From NCBI GenBank assembly GCA_033297075.1, contig MU858138.1:88890-152889 (forward strand): a stretch of DNA of 64,000 nt. Reading direction: 5' to 3'. This document shows, in pieces, positions 1-10,973 of the stretch; the stretch's first letter is position 1, and each line of letters opens with the position of its first letter. The position numbers were made by a program, and so were the translations under genes. Source of the stretch: Rhypophila decipiens (taxonomy: Eukaryota > Ascomycota > Sordariomycetes > Sordariales > Naviculisporaceae). The notes under the pieces were generated by a model. It did no database searches. It saw nothing but the letters and a program-made list of their open reading frames with translations, and had not been told where the DNA came from.

Positions 1-663
1 TCCATCCTCAAGGCTCTCATGCCCGCCGACTCCAGCGACAACGCAGATGACGATTCCACACCACCGTCGCTGGTCAATACCGAGTCGGCAGAACTGAGCT
101 TTGCGTCAACTGGAATCAAGTCCCTTCGTGACGTCGTCAAACTCAAGTTCAAGCGGTACAGCCCGCAAGCGAGCAAAGGAGAGGAACTCATAGCCTGCCC
201 TGTCTCGTTGAAGGAGCTAGGCGCATCCGTAAAATCTGTCTATTTGGTACCCTGTGGACATGTCTTTGCAGAGGTCGCGATACGGCAGATCCAGGAGGAC
301 GATATGACATGTCCCGAATGCAGCGAGCCGTTCAAGTCCGAGGATGCGATTCCGATCTTACCGACAGACAAAGAGGAGATCCAAAGACTGGCAGCAAGAC
401 TTGAGAATTTGAAGGCCAAGGGCTTGACACACAGTCTGAAGAAAGATAAGAGTGCTGGGAAAAAGAAGCGCAAGGCAGATGCAGTCAACGGCGACGAGAA
501 GGAAGAAAAGCCAGCGAAAAAGCGGGAGAAAGTTGACGCTAAAACCAGCATCTCCAACCGGGTGAGTGGTATCAACAATCCCATGACAGCATCACTCACT
601 GCCAAGGTGCTGGCAGAGCAGGAAGAGCAAAATAAGCGACGGAGGCTCGCAGCAGCGAGGTGA
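1..663 (+). CDS. rtf2: Rtf2-like replication termination factor, 5' end missing
   Basis: The reading frame is open from the first base of the window, so the 5' part lies outside. The visible ~220 residues carry a C2HC2-type RING-like motif: a CPVS dyad about 40 residues after the first visible Met, then VPCGHVF, then MTCPECSEPF. This is the layout of the Rtf2 family, which works at stalled or paused replication forks in the nucleus. A Lys/Glu-rich C-terminal half follows (KKDKSAGKKKRK and similar), consistent with nuclear localisation, ending in a basic RRRLAAAR tail. It stops at TGA 661-663. The next gene converges on it, with about 160 bp between the stop codons. Family assignment rests on the RING spacing and the charged tail. 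Confidence is good for the family, and none is claimed for the missing N-terminus. Confidence 0.85.
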   Translation, partial: SILKALMPADSSDNADDDSTPPSLVNTESAELSFASTGIKSLRDVVKLKFKRYSPQASKGEELIACPVSLKELGASVKSVYLVPCGHVFAEVAIRQIQEDDMTCPECSEPFKSEDAIPILPTDKEEIQRLAARLENLKAKGLTHSLKKDKSAGKKKRKADAVNGDEKEEKPAKKREKVDAKTSISNRVSGINNPMTASLTAKVLAEQEEQNKRRRLAAAR

Positions 664-825
664 TTGCACCACCATGACATCCCTTCTTCAAAAGTAAATA
701 GAATATGTGATTCTTCAAATACCCTAGATCTCTTGTAGTCGTTTTATCTCGCTAAATATACAGACAGCCATAATATAACGCTTGAATTCGCCTGCTCATC
801 TCAGTTCTTTGACCCGGCCTCCTCC

Positions 826-2660
826 CTAAAGCTCATCCTTTGTCCGGACACCAGGCTCGTGAAGGTCTTCGCAAGCAGCTGGAGTGCCGACTTCCATCCT
901 GTATACACACTTCTCGGACTCGCTGACCTTCCACAGCTCGTCTTTCTCGGCGCATGCCAGCCAAACGTCAGTCCGTCTGTTGGGTCCGTTCCAGCATCCC
1001 TGACCGTTATCGTAGCGCAGGACCAACCTCTCTCCTTTGCCCAAGCTCTTGCCGTCAACGCGCTCCTCCTCATCGGCATACTCGCGGTCAATACGCACAA
1101 AGTTACCCATGTTGGTGTTTCCGTGTCCCTTCTTGCTCTTTTGCATGGTCCTGTCGATCCAGCACAGCTCGTACTCGTACTCGCCGACGTCGCTGCTGAT
1201 GCATCTGCCCTTGAGAGCGCGGAAGATGTCATCCGGACCATAGTCCTTCTCGAGATCCTTCTCTTGCTCCTCGAGTTGGGATGTCTTGGAGCTGAAGTCG
1301 TTTCTGGCAGCATCAAGCGCCTCGCGAGCTGCCTTGACGAGGAGAGACTCCTGGCCAGTCTTTGGGTTGTCGGCCAAGATGCCGTTCTCGATCATCCAAA
1401 CACGGGCCTGGTTGAGCTTTTCGTGAACAAAGTCGCGGACAAAAGACGGAAGATACGCCTCGAGGTTATAAACTGAATGAGAAAGCAAATAGTTAATACG
1501 GTGATACCAAATTCTTTTACCAGAATGGCGTGAAACATACCAATGTCTGCATCTGAGCCATCTCCTTCAGCAAACTCAGCCCAGTTGACACCGCTGCTCG
1601 GGCCATCTTCTTCGAGAACCTTCATAATATCAGCATCTGCGATGTCGTCCTTGGCGCCAGTGTTGGAAGCTGAATAATCCTCCCAGGACTTGACAGCCGC
1701 CTTGACACCTTCGTCGTTGAAGTTGGGATTGTACTCCTCCTTGAACTTGGACAGAATGTCCTCAAGCTTGTCGACCCGGTCCTGCAGGTCATCACGCTGG
1801 TCAAGGACCTTGTCTAGGGTATCGCGGAGCTCCTTGACACGAGCCTTTGCCTGGCTGAGGAGGACTCCCAGCTTCCCGCCCTGCCCCTCGTCCTTGACGA
1901 CCTTGCCTCGTTCGGACCGCTCAACCTCCTCAAACTTCCTCTGCAAGTCCACCTTCTTGACCTCGAGATTATTGATCTCCTGTCGCAGCTCAGAGATTCT
2001 GCTCTCTACCTTGCGACGAAGCTCGGCAGAGTCCCGGAGCAGAGCCCGCCTGCTCTCGGCAGACCGTTCCTTGCTCTTTTTGCGCTCCTCCTCGATCCGC
2101 CGGTACTCCTTGCCGATGGCCTTGCACCTGTTTTCGCATTTGACGCCGCCGACGTGGGCAAACTCTTCACTGCCGTCGCAGCAAAGATCGTAGTCGCAGA
2201 CGCCATCATTGACGTACATGAAGGGCACATAGCTGCCGATGTGGCCCTCATTAGCACACCAGAAGCCCGGCAAGGCGCTTGTGGTGTTTGTAGTTCCTGT
2301 TGCGGAGCCAGGTAGCGGTTGCTCCGGGGATAGAGGATCTATGTATGCGCAAGCAGCGGTGCCTGGTTCGTCAGAGCCATCGGGGCAGTCGCACGAGTTG
2401 TCGTTGATCTGGGAGGATTTGATGACGATGGAAGGATTGCCGATGCATTTGAAGGTGGGAGCTTTGCTCTCATAGAACTTGGCGACTGTTGTGACGACGA
2501 ACAAAGTTAGCAAACAAACAATTAAGCTGCTAGATCCCCGGCGGGAAAGGCACAAAGGCTTACATTCAGGGCCAACACCGCGCGGCAAGCTCTGGGAGGA
2601 GGCAACTACACTGCTATGCGCAAGGGTGCTGAGCAGCACCAAAGCATCTGTTTGTCGCAT
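826..2660 (-). CDS. gtb1: Glucosidase II beta subunit (PRKCSH/Gtb1)
   Basis: Three exons on the minus strand: 2564-2660, 1541-2485 and 826-1472, with introns of 78 and 68 bp; 562 residues. The ATG at 2660 is chosen; the codon before it is GTG. A hydrophobic N-terminus (LVLLSTLAHSSVVA) looks like a signal peptide. Two LDLa-type Cys/Asp modules follow (NSCDCPDGSDEPG and GVCDYDLCCDGSEEF), then a long Glu/Lys/Arg coiled coil of about 150 residues, then a C-terminal mannose-6-phosphate-receptor-homology domain (VLRYDNGQGCWNGPNRRT). The last residues are TKDEL, an ER-retrieval signal. The family's role is to hold the catalytic alpha subunit in the ER lumen and to present N-glycans for removal of glucose during glycoprotein folding. 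A divergent promoter of about 530 bp is shared with the next gene. Confidence 0.93.
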
Positions 2661-3192
2661 CACGCCGAGTGAGTGTTGTGATCCCCTCTCTCGAAAGCTA
2701 TAAAACCAAAGGACAATACGAATCGCTCATTCAACAGTTGTCGCACCAAGACGTAAAAGAGAAGTACTGGAGTACACGTTACAGATTTCACGGGATGACA
2801 ATTGTTGGCTAAAAAGCCAATGCCGATATAAGCCTGAAACAACAGAAGCTCCCATCAATTGGAACTGGGGGGGAATGGACACCTTGCTGAATTGGGATCG
2901 AACTTGGCAGCTGGCGAAAGTCGTTGGCTCTCTCTTTGCACGTGGCAGGATCCTTGTTGGTCTTGGCACAAACCAGGGGTTATTTCTAGAGGCTCGATGA
3001 CGGATGTGGTAAACCCCACCACCAGAAAACTCCAAAATGACCCCGCCATAATTTTGTTCAGACGTATTTCCAACCGCCGCCAGATACCTTGAGACGAGCT
3101 AATCCGTATTTAAGTATACGAAGTATTCTCTTGTTTCCTACACTAGGTACAAGACCAAGATTACCAGAAACAATAATACAAACAGGCCCACG
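2661..3192. other. Divergent intergenic region
   Basis: About 530 bp between the start codons of the glucosidase II beta gene (minus) and the cyclin-D1-binding-like gene (plus); it must hold both promoters. No coding potential and no confident TATA box were seen. Confidence 0.5.
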
Positions 3193-4374
3193 ATGGCTCC
3201 TCCAGCAGACGCCCTCGAGGCCATGAGCTCGGTTGTCTCCAGCGCTATCTCTCTGATCACTCAGTTCGAAGCCGTCATCGAGCCATTCCACGATCGAAAG
3301 ACCACCAATCCAGCCCCAGCACCAACGCAAGAGACATTACAGCAACAACAGCAAACAACCTCGGTCGATCCATTCAGCTTAGCCCATGACTCTACAAATC
3401 TGATCAGAGCCCATGCGACCAAGATCTCGCTATTCATCATCAATGAGCCGTTCACACCAACAGCAATCACCAAAGTCCTACGCGAACTGGTCGCTGGACC
3501 TCTCCCGGCTTTGACTGCGGCAGTCCAGCTCTGCGACGCCCAGACCTACACAAAAGTGATACAGCGCGATATAGCATGGCATTGCAGCAGGGTGTTCAAA
3601 GAGCTCAGGGAGCTTCTACAAAAAGTTCCCAAGGATGGCAAGATTCTCGTGGGCGACAAGAAGAATGCTTCGGCCGGGGCAGCATCCGGTAAAGGCAGCA
3701 TCGCCGCCACGGGTGTCTTATGGTCAGTCTGTGATGACTTGATGGCACTGGCGAAACGGGGGTTTGCTGGGAATCTGGTGTTGAAGGTGGAGCAATTCAG
3801 GGATACCTTGAAGGATACTATCGAGGAGCTGAAAGAGTGGGGAGAGGAAACAGGAGATGACGAGGATATTGGTGAAGACGACGATGGTGAAGATGGGGTC
3901 AAGCAAATTACAGAAGGCGTGGCATCCACACATATGGACGCCCAGGACATGCTCGACGACTTGATGGGCTCACAGGATTACATACCCCGCGACGATCCAG
4001 ACAAGATCCGCGGGCGACTGGAGTCATGCCTTAAGAGGCTGCGTCTTGTTACGCTGCTTTATAGTGCTATGATCAAGCGGAGACTAAAACCATTGCCGCG
4101 TTTGCCCCCGTCGACTGCTGTTCCTGATGGCTTGCCAACAGTAGCAGCTCGTCTCGACGAAATAATTCCTCTCCTGGCCAAGATCCCGGAGAGGTTTGGG
4201 GATTTGGCGATAGCTTTTTATGGACTTGACCCAGGAGAGATTGATAAGCTCATGGACCAATGCTTCTTTGATGCGTATGCCGCCTCGGAGCTTTTGATGA
4301 AGGCTTGGGATGGAGAAAAAGATGCGTTTACGGAGTGGGCTCTCAAGTTTCAGGTAGAGATAAAGAAGAGCTGA
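3193..4374 (+). CDS. Cyclin-D1-binding protein 1-like (GCIP family)
   Basis: A single-exon gene of 393 residues starting at an ATG in good context (cacgATGGC). The N-terminal ~190 residues are alpha-helical and resemble the Grap2/cyclin-D-interacting (GCIP) domain, with segments such as SSVVSSAISLITQFE and LRELVAGPLPALTAAV. The middle contains a strongly acidic stretch of Glu/Asp (around DDEDIGEDDDGED), and the C-terminal third is again helical with a DLAIAFYGLDPGEID segment. There are no membrane spans or signal peptide, so a cytosolic or nuclear location is inferred. In animals the family binds cyclin D and bHLH proteins; the fungal members are uncharacterised as far as I know. The family call is moderate to good; a specific function is not claimed. 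Confidence 0.75.
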   Translation: MAPPADALEAMSSVVSSAISLITQFEAVIEPFHDRKTTNPAPAPTQETLQQQQQTTSVDPFSLAHDSTNLIRAHATKISLFIINEPFTPTAITKVLRELVAGPLPALTAAVQLCDAQTYTKVIQRDIAWHCSRVFKELRELLQKVPKDGKILVGDKKNASAGAASGKGSIAATGVLWSVCDDLMALAKRGFAGNLVLKVEQFRDTLKDTIEELKEWGEETGDDEDIGEDDDGEDGVKQITEGVASTHMDAQDMLDDLMGSQDYIPRDDPDKIRGRLESCLKRLRLVTLLYSAMIKRRLKPLPRLPPSTAVPDGLPTVAARLDEIIPLLAKIPERFGDLAIAFYGLDPGEIDKLMDQCFFDAYAASELLMKAWDGEKDAFTEWALKFQVEIKKS

Positions 4375-6683
4375 AAGCGTCTGTTCATATCTGGGAGGGG
4401 ACAAGAGAATTGAAGATACCAATTTCCTCTTGGCTTTTTTGGAGTAGTGTACATCCTTAAGCTCGGATAATATAAATCACATACGAGAAGACTACATACT
4501 TGGCTAAAGTTCTCTTTATAACTGAGATCAATACCTCTAGTTAACGATAATGCAGCAGAAAAACTCATTCCCCTGACCGAGCAATTGCTATCGCCCCCTC
4601 TCTCTACTTCTCTCCCACACACCCACAGAAGATACCAATAAGTCAACCACCATTGACTTCACAGTATTGGTTGATCCAGGCATCAAGTCTCCATGGATGC
4701 CGTCTGCAAAACCCAGTAGATATCATGTGCTCTGGATATTATAACCCGTACTTTGCTCCTGGTCCCCTGAACTTATTGCGGTAAACCCCCCACGAACACT
4801 ATTACCGACAACTAGAGCACATGCTCGTCTACCACCCTCTCAAAGGACACCACATGTGGCTTCCACATTCATATCTCCTTCCACCATGGGCACTACACCC
4901 TCGCCCAACTCCGCAATGTCGCAAAGGCAGTTAGCTGCAGTTTAGAGTGCAGCTCCAGTCTGGAAAGAGGTTCTGTATCTCGGCGTCGGCTGGTGAGCGG
5001 GGCCGACCGACACAGGTATGGCGAAGGGGCAAAAGCTTCGAAGCAAACTCATAGGAATGATCTTTAATCGGATAGATAGAGCCGTATTAAATGAAACTCG
5101 TCGGCCATCTGAAGCTAGAAAGAGTAGTCAGTTATAATACGAGGTAAAATAAGTGAAATGCTGCACTAGAAAGGGTATGGGTTAAGAGTGTTTGTAATGC
5201 ATGGGGCTAATGTAACACGGTCCTGATCAGCAGTGAATTGAGGTGAGATTATCACTGCCCAATTCTCCTTTAAGTGCTTTCGACAGTAATCTCGAGATTC
5301 TTCCAGCAGGAGAGGATTCCTGTAGTTTCTTAAGAACAATGGACAACGTTAACAGTGAGCGTATCATGTTCCCAGAACAAGGCCCGTTGCTATATGTTTC
5401 AGCCTGACATTTTTAGTCTTGGTATTGAAGGACATTATGAGGAGAATATTGCAGCGGAGAGGCGGAGGTAGATTGCCGAGATCTTTAGTCATTTAGCCTC
5501 GAGACGGGACGCAGCTTGTAATCGGTTGTTCTATTCTCACTTTTTCTGTTTGGTAAGTTGCGGCATATCTCCTGCCCACGTGCTCCGTGCTGATCAGGTA
5601 TCCGGAGGGGTGGAACTCTTTTCGTACGCCGTATCTGTGGGTGAATATCAGTCGAGAATGCGGGAAGGTGCGAGCAGCTCAAACCAAGGTACGATATTCT
5701 TATGTACGGGGGCCAGAGAAAGATAATAAAGACAATAGATTGTGAAATTATAGTCCGTTCGAGGAGCCGCTATGCTGCTGTGTTCTTGATGCTTTTACTC
5801 CTGCTATGACTTTCGTCACTATTGTATATCGCGTTCCGTTGCTCGACGGAGCAGCTGTAATCCGAACCAGGGCTCTCAGATAACGTATGAGGAACTAATT
5901 TTAAAAGGTAGAGATAGGGACGGGACGACAATCACACGAGCTCGTCATGAGTCATTATGGAGATAAATCTATCTCGTTATCTATTATGCCGAGTTGTTTT
6001 GCAATGCCAGAGAGATATGTTCAATGCTATTGGAAGTGAAGTACCTAACTCGTAACTTTGGTACTATTTTGGTGGTAGCCGAATTAGGAAATGAGTAAAC
6101 AATGCCGGAATAGGGGCTTGTAGTCTTGGCATGAAATTGGAAGGGAGCTGGTGAAAGATGTGCTGACAAGAAACAAGAATGGAAAAAGTCCATATATAGA
6201 TGATTTCAATATGTCTTTTTATTTCCATCAGGCACTGAGTTTATCAAGACTCCGATTTCTCTAAAGTTCCAGAACTAACAGTCCCTCGCCAGGACCAAGA
6301 TACAGGCAGATGAGCCTCTGATCCGTATCGAAGGCTGCAGTTAGCACTGGGTAAGGCAGCCTCTTCTTACTTGGACGTGAGTGAAGTCCAAGATCAGATC
6401 AAAATGCCGCCTGCTTTTTTGACCGGTTCTCCACCTCGAGTACCCTTCTTCCATCTCCTCGGCGACGCGTCCACCTCTTGACCCTTCATTTGCACTCCAA
6501 CGCGTTGACTGGTTTTCTCAGACGGAAGGTGCGCTGCCTCTGAAGCTGTAAGCATTTAACCCGATTACTCCCTGCCAATTTCCATCTTTCTTCCTGCAAC
6601 CGCTGACTTCAACAGTGTTGACTCCTGATTATTTTATCGCCGTTCCCTCTCCCCTCAAACAACAACCGGCCACGGCCATCAAA
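4375..6683. other. 2.3-kb gene-free region
   Basis: No long or conserved open frame on either strand. Roughly 5.0-6.25 kb looks AT-richer than the flanking genes, with scattered stops in all frames. The last ~300 bp become pyrimidine-rich and probably hold the promoter and 5' leader of the gene starting at 6684. No tRNA, repeat array or transposon end was recognised. Confidence 0.5.
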
Positions 6684-8324
6684 ATGGACGACCAGAAGCG
6701 TCAGTCCGGCGCAAGAACCCCGGGTCTCGCCAACCCAACCAACCCCGCCGAGGCCGAGATCCCCTTGGTCATCGTCACTCGGCCGACGCAGGCTGAAATT
6801 GTGCCTGTCGAGCTCATCGGGATCGCTGTCGACTACGATCCCGCGGCTGTGTGCTCTCGCCCGGGCTCCAGCAACAGAAACGATGACGTTGACGAAGTTG
6901 TCAATGCCGAAAGCAACGGCACCAGTAAGTTATGCCCCGCCCAGGTCAAATGGCAAGATTCTAACAGCGTCCCAGATCCCCCAGAGGTGACCACGGTCAC
7001 TGAGCTCGCCAGGCCACAGGCGAGCGAGTTCGGGTGGTTCTCGGCCACACCACCTGCTACCTCTCCAGTCTTGACTACCCCAAGAGTCAAGTTGGACACG
7101 AATTTGTCAGTCCCGCACAGAACCAGGACCATCAACCTGGTCCTGGATGGCGACGTGAGCATTGCTGACAGTGATGACAGTCTCCAGCCGCCTACTGTCC
7201 GGCGCGGACCGACCATCCGCCATGATCGTCTCCAGCACAGCGAGACCATGGCTTCTACCAGAATGGCCATGGACCCCATGGACCAGCAGCGACGGTCGTT
7301 CGAGTACCGGATGGCCATCCGCAAGGGCCAAGTCGCCATAACCTACTCGTCGTTGCTCTTGCTCTTCTCGTTGGTGACTTTCGGCTGTTTTGCCACGACA
7401 GAAATCCTGCACCTGGTAGGGGTCATCCCCGACCTGGAGCAACAAATTGGCATCATTGCCGGTGCTATTCTCAGCGGAATTGCCACCATTATTGCTGCTT
7501 TCCTGATACCCTACACTCTCAAGAAGCATCGCAAGAACCGCGAGAGTTCCGAGGACGCCGCTCCCAACAGCTGGATCGAATTGCAGCACCGCGAGAAGCC
7601 TTTGCCGCCTCTTCCCAGCCTTGAGAAGAATGCCGCCGACGATAAGGATCCGAAAGTTATAGCCCTGCGTAACAAGTTTGTGCAGGATACCGATCGACTG
7701 TGGGGATACCTCTGGACCGTGGAGGAACTCCTTTTGCAAGCCCACGGTGGTGATCGAGATGCCATTCCTGAATGCATGGTCGTTCACGACATCATGGCTC
7801 AGGCAGGACCTCAGTCCACCACAACCGGTGTTGTTGCAGAGAGCAGCAGCACACCACTTAGTCTCTGTGACAGATTCAGCCCCATTCGTATCTTCTCAAA
7901 CAGCAACGGCCGCAGTGAACGCAATGAGCCCGACCCAGAGGCTGCACCACAGGCGCTCAACATTGTCAAGAAGCCCACGCCCAAGCACGCCGCCCAGGAC
8001 TCCATCTCCAAGGACGTCCTCGTGACAACTACTGACTCTGCCGAGGCTGCTATCCCGCGCTCTGAGACGACCACCAGCATTCTGGCCGAGCTTTGCGATG
8101 CTGTCACTGAGCACTACAGCCCTCTCAACCGAGTACTCACTAGCGACGCCAATACCAGCAGACGTTCCAGCCGTGACCAGAGCCCCGCCGCTGGCAACAA
8201 CTCAATTGGCCAAAGACGCTGGAGTCATCGTGGCTATGCCAATCTGGACGACGTCCCCGAGACCGAAGCGGACCCGTATGACACTGAGAATTATCGTCGC
8301 AAGGGGAAGGGCAGAGCCGAGTAA
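6684..8324 (+). CDS. Hypothetical two-TM membrane protein
   Basis: Start is the ATG at 6684 (aaaATGGACG). The frame is open to 8324. A good intron, 6925-6975 (51 nt, donor GTAAGT, branch-like CTAAC, acceptor CCCAG), lies inside it; its length is a multiple of three and it has no stop, so both spliced (about 529 residues) and unspliced products are in frame. The first ~200 residues are polar and Pro/Thr-rich. Two adjacent hydrophobic segments follow (VAITYSSLLLLFSLVTFG and IGIIAGAILSGIATIIAAF), then a basic KKHRKN stop-transfer. The remaining ~250 residues are hydrophilic, rich in Ser, Glu and Pro. Both termini are therefore predicted on the same side of a membrane. No family was recognised. 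Single-gene unit, convergent with the next gene. Confidence 0.8.
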   Translation: MDDQKRQSGARTPGLANPTNPAEAEIPLVIVTRPTQAEIVPVELIGIAVDYDPAAVCSRPGSSNRNDDVDEVVNAESNGTSKLCPAQVKWQDSNSVPDPPEVTTVTELARPQASEFGWFSATPPATSPVLTTPRVKLDTNLSVPHRTRTINLVLDGDVSIADSDDSLQPPTVRRGPTIRHDRLQHSETMASTRMAMDPMDQQRRSFEYRMAIRKGQVAITYSSLLLLFSLVTFGCFATTEILHLVGVIPDLEQQIGIIAGAILSGIATIIAAFLIPYTLKKHRKNRESSEDAAPNSWIELQHREKPLPPLPSLEKNAADDKDPKVIALRNKFVQDTDRLWGYLWTVEELLLQAHGGDRDAIPECMVVHDIMAQAGPQSTTTGVVAESSSTPLSLCDRFSPIRIFSNSNGRSERNEPDPEAAPQALNIVKKPTPKHAAQDSISKDVLVTTTDSAEAAIPRSETTTSILAELCDAVTEHYSPLNRVLTSDANTSRRSSRDQSPAAGNNSIGQRRWSHRGYANLDDVPETEADPYDTENYRRKGKGRAE

Positions 8325-8684
8325 GCGCGAAAGTATGACTCAATCAACCAATTGTAGGATTATTGGAAAGAAGTGACTGGGCGATTTGCACAATGGGGCA
8401 ATGAGATGGAGTGAAGGAAGGGACAGGCCCGCATGCGATGACGCATATAAAGTTCAATGAAGTGATGAAATAACGAATGGAATGAATGAACAGGCAGGCA
8501 GGCAGGCATACATGGATTCATATCACGGTATGCATATGAATAACTGGCGTAAAGGAGTCACTTTGGTTTGCTTTGTACATGAGAGGGTCTCTGGATAATG
8601 CTCGGAAGGGATCGACCGGGTGGGGAACGATAAAGATAGCGCAAACCACCACCCAGATTTAACGAAAACCAGTTCCCTCACTAC
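8325..8684. other. Convergent 3' intergenic region
   Basis: About 360 bp between two convergent stop codons. It contains a short CAGG tetranucleotide run (about 8491-8508). Nothing else was recognised; it is presumably 3' UTR of both genes. Confidence 0.5.
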
Positions 8685-10337
8685 CTAGATAGCTCTTGCC
8701 ACACGAGCTTTGTTCTCCCTGTATCGCTTTTCCTTGCCTGCTAATTTTCTGCGCTTCTTCCATGATCTGTTCAGATCGCCTCTGTTCTCCCAGAACCATT
8801 TCTGGAAGTCGCTCGTAGACTCGTCGGGCCCGGCCGAAGGGCCTTGAGTTGCTGCGCCTTCAGCTTGGTTTGCCATGGGTTCCACCTCCATGTCATCTTC
8901 ACCTTCTTCCTCTTCCTCGATGTCGTCATCTTCGTGAACCCATGGCTTGAACCTCTTTCCAGGATGTGCTGTATCGGGTGTGGGCGCAGCACTCCTAATG
9001 CCACGCAACTCGATATCTTCACGACTGAACGGGGTCATGGGGACCACTTGGCTGGTTACCGGGGCTCCATCTTCCTCCTCGATGTCATCAAGGTCTGCAT
9101 CCCCGAAGAAGCTAAACCCTTTGGCCTCTTCTGAACCTTCTCCATCTTTGGGCTTCTTGTAGAGAGCCTCGAGGGGGTGAACCTTTTCCTTCGGTGTGAC
9201 GGGTGGTATTTTGATGGTCAAGCTCCTTGCGGAACCAGGGGCAGGTGAGATGGGGACCGATGTGGCCTCGGGCAGATGCATTGGCTGAGACTCTGGCTGC
9301 ATCTTTCCTGACGACGCTTTCTCGGTTGTGACATCATCGTCGCTCGCATCACTTGAACTGTCGGAGGAGTCACTCTCCGAATCCTCCTCCCCCTCCTCTT
9401 CCTCCGCCGTGACTTCTTCGGTCTTTCGCGACTTCTTTGACGATTTGATCTTGTACGTCTCCTCGCGTTTTGCCTTCACGGGCTGAACAACATTGCCCTC
9501 CTCGTCAACCCAGCCCTTCCCGTCAACATAGTCCAAAGAGGCAGGAGCGGGCCCAGCTGATGCCGCCGAGTCCCTGAGGAAGGTGGGAAATTTGGTCGTC
9601 TTCTCAAACTCATGCACCACGACTTCCCGGTTTGTTCCGTGCTTCTTCTTCTTCTTCTTCTTGATGCTGCCATCCTCGGCTGCCATCGAACTTGCAACAT
9701 TGGGCGGCAGGATTGTCTTGGTAAGACACTCTTCGTGGTCGGTGTACTTGGACTTGGCCTGTTTCCGTTCCTCCTTTTCTTTCTTGTCCTTCTTTTCCTT
9801 CTTGTCCTTTTTGTCCTTCTTTTTCCTGTCCTTGTCCTTTGGCGGTTCCTCCGTTGTCGTCCATCCACGCTTCACCTTCCTGCCTTCCTCAAGAACAACA
9901 CCAGGGATTTCGTCAACGTCGCGCTTTCTCTTTTTGTGTTTGGTCTTGTCGCCCGAGTCCCGCGACTCTTTGCGCTTTGAACTTTTTTCTCCGCCCATGA
10001 CTGCTTCTTCGCCCAAAGGCTCGGGATTTGTAGATGCTCTGGCAGGTTCGATGCGAATTTTGACACCTTTTAGGACGGCGCCGTTCAATTTTTTCCTCAG
10101 CTTGTCAGCGTCTTCTTTGGGCAGTTCCACAAAGCCGTACCGGCTTTCGGGGAATGTATCGATCGTATGGTACGAGATGTTGCGTGCGTTGGGAAGGATG
10201 GAGGAGGAGAGAATGACTTTGACAAGATCAGCGTCGAAAGGCGTGACATGTAGGCGAATAAAGGAAGAGGATGCACTTTCAGAAGTAGGCGCCGGTGCTT
10301 CCGAGCTGGTCATTTCTTTGGCGATGTTTGCGGGCAT
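8685..10337 (-). CDS. RRM nucleolar protein, Nop8/NOL8-like
   Basis: A single exon of 550 residues on the minus strand, starting at ATG 10335-10337. Residues ~25-100 form an RNA-recognition motif (SFIRLHVTPFDADLV at its first strand, RYGFVEL as the RNP1-like strand, VLKGVKIRIEPA as the last strand). The middle is dominated by Lys/Glu runs (KDKKEKKDKKEKEERK), a poly-Lys stretch, and Ser/Asp/Glu acidic clusters, typical of nucleolar assembly factors. The C-terminus ends in an aromatic/basic block, FWENRGDLNRSWKKRRK. An N-terminal RRM, charged spacer and C-terminal W/R-rich tail fit the Nop8/NOL8 group of 60S ribosome biogenesis factors. The RRM is clear; the Nop8 assignment is inference from layout. 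Confidence 0.75.
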   Translation of the reverse strand: MPANIAKEMTSSEAPAPTSESASSSFIRLHVTPFDADLVKVILSSSILPNARNISYHTIDTFPESRYGFVELPKEDADKLRKKLNGAVLKGVKIRIEPARASTNPEPLGEEAVMGGEKSSKRKESRDSGDKTKHKKRKRDVDEIPGVVLEEGRKVKRGWTTTEEPPKDKDRKKKDKKDKKEKKDKKEKEERKQAKSKYTDHEECLTKTILPPNVASSMAAEDGSIKKKKKKKHGTNREVVVHEFEKTTKFPTFLRDSAASAGPAPASLDYVDGKGWVDEEGNVVQPVKAKREETYKIKSSKKSRKTEEVTAEEEEGEEDSESDSSDSSSDASDDDVTTEKASSGKMQPESQPMHLPEATSVPISPAPGSARSLTIKIPPVTPKEKVHPLEALYKKPKDGEGSEEAKGFSFFGDADLDDIEEEDGAPVTSQVVPMTPFSREDIELRGIRSAAPTPDTAHPGKRFKPWVHEDDDIEEEEEGEDDMEVEPMANQAEGAATQGPSAGPDESTSDFQKWFWENRGDLNRSWKKRRKLAGKEKRYRENKARVARAI

Positions 10338-10787
10338 CAGCTAAGGAAGGATGTTGTGCAATTGACACGGGCGGCAAGCAAAGGCCTTTTGTTGGATATT
10401 TCCATGCGAAAAATCGCAAGGATTGCTTGGAGACCGTTGGACGAACCAAAGCGGCTAGAGCCGAGCGGCTGGGAAGGTTGGGCGGCTGCTGCCAAGTGAC
10501 AACCTTATTTCAGCCCCCAGCGGACTGGAACATGGAAGTTGCCAAATCTCCCTGTCAGCCAATTCCTGTTCTGAATTGCTGGTGGGAATAGCTTCAATTT
10601 TCGAATCGCGATGCGTTTACCGATTTGTTTCTCATGCTGAATTCTTATCGGAAAGGAAACGCAGGTGTCTTACTCTATCTTTTACACCGTCATCTAGAAT
10701 TACAAAGGGGGTTTGATAAACCTGCACCGCTCCTTTCGTATACAGGCACCAATCCAATTTCTCTCTAAGCCGAGGCCTCTACTCCAG
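10338..10787. other. Upstream region of the RRM gene, with a TATACAGGCACC box
   Basis: No coding potential. At 10737-10760 there is a 24-bp sequence built on TATACAGGCACC followed by AATCCAATTT; the same box recurs at 11371-11430 and 14226-14271 next to the other repeat arrays, always on the plus strand. Confidence 0.6.
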
Positions 10788-10973
10788 TCCAGTCAAGGCC
10801 TCTATTACAATCCAGTCAAGGCATCCATTCTTGCCTGTCAAGGCATCTCTTCCAGTCTTGTCAAAGTTTTCATTTTAACCAGTCAAAGCGGCTGTTCCAA
10901 TCCAGTCAAGGGATCTATTCTAGCCCAGTCGATTCCTCCATTCCAGTTCAGTCAAGGCTTTTATTCTCACCAG
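10788..10973. repeat. Repeat array 1: ~8 degenerate 22-bp units, plus orientation
   Basis: About eight head-to-tail units of 21-24 bp can be laid out by eye. The approximate consensus is TCCAGTCAAGGCATCTATTC plus TAG. The core CAGTCAAGG is best kept; the rest drifts by substitutions and 1-2 bp indels. A further partial unit precedes it. There are no unique spacers, so it is a satellite-like array and not CRISPR. Confidence 0.85.

Noticed and set aside
5850..5890. Possible tRNA T-arm on the minus strand (GGTTCGGATT)
   Set aside because: The flanking bases do not form a 5-bp T stem and no A box is present.
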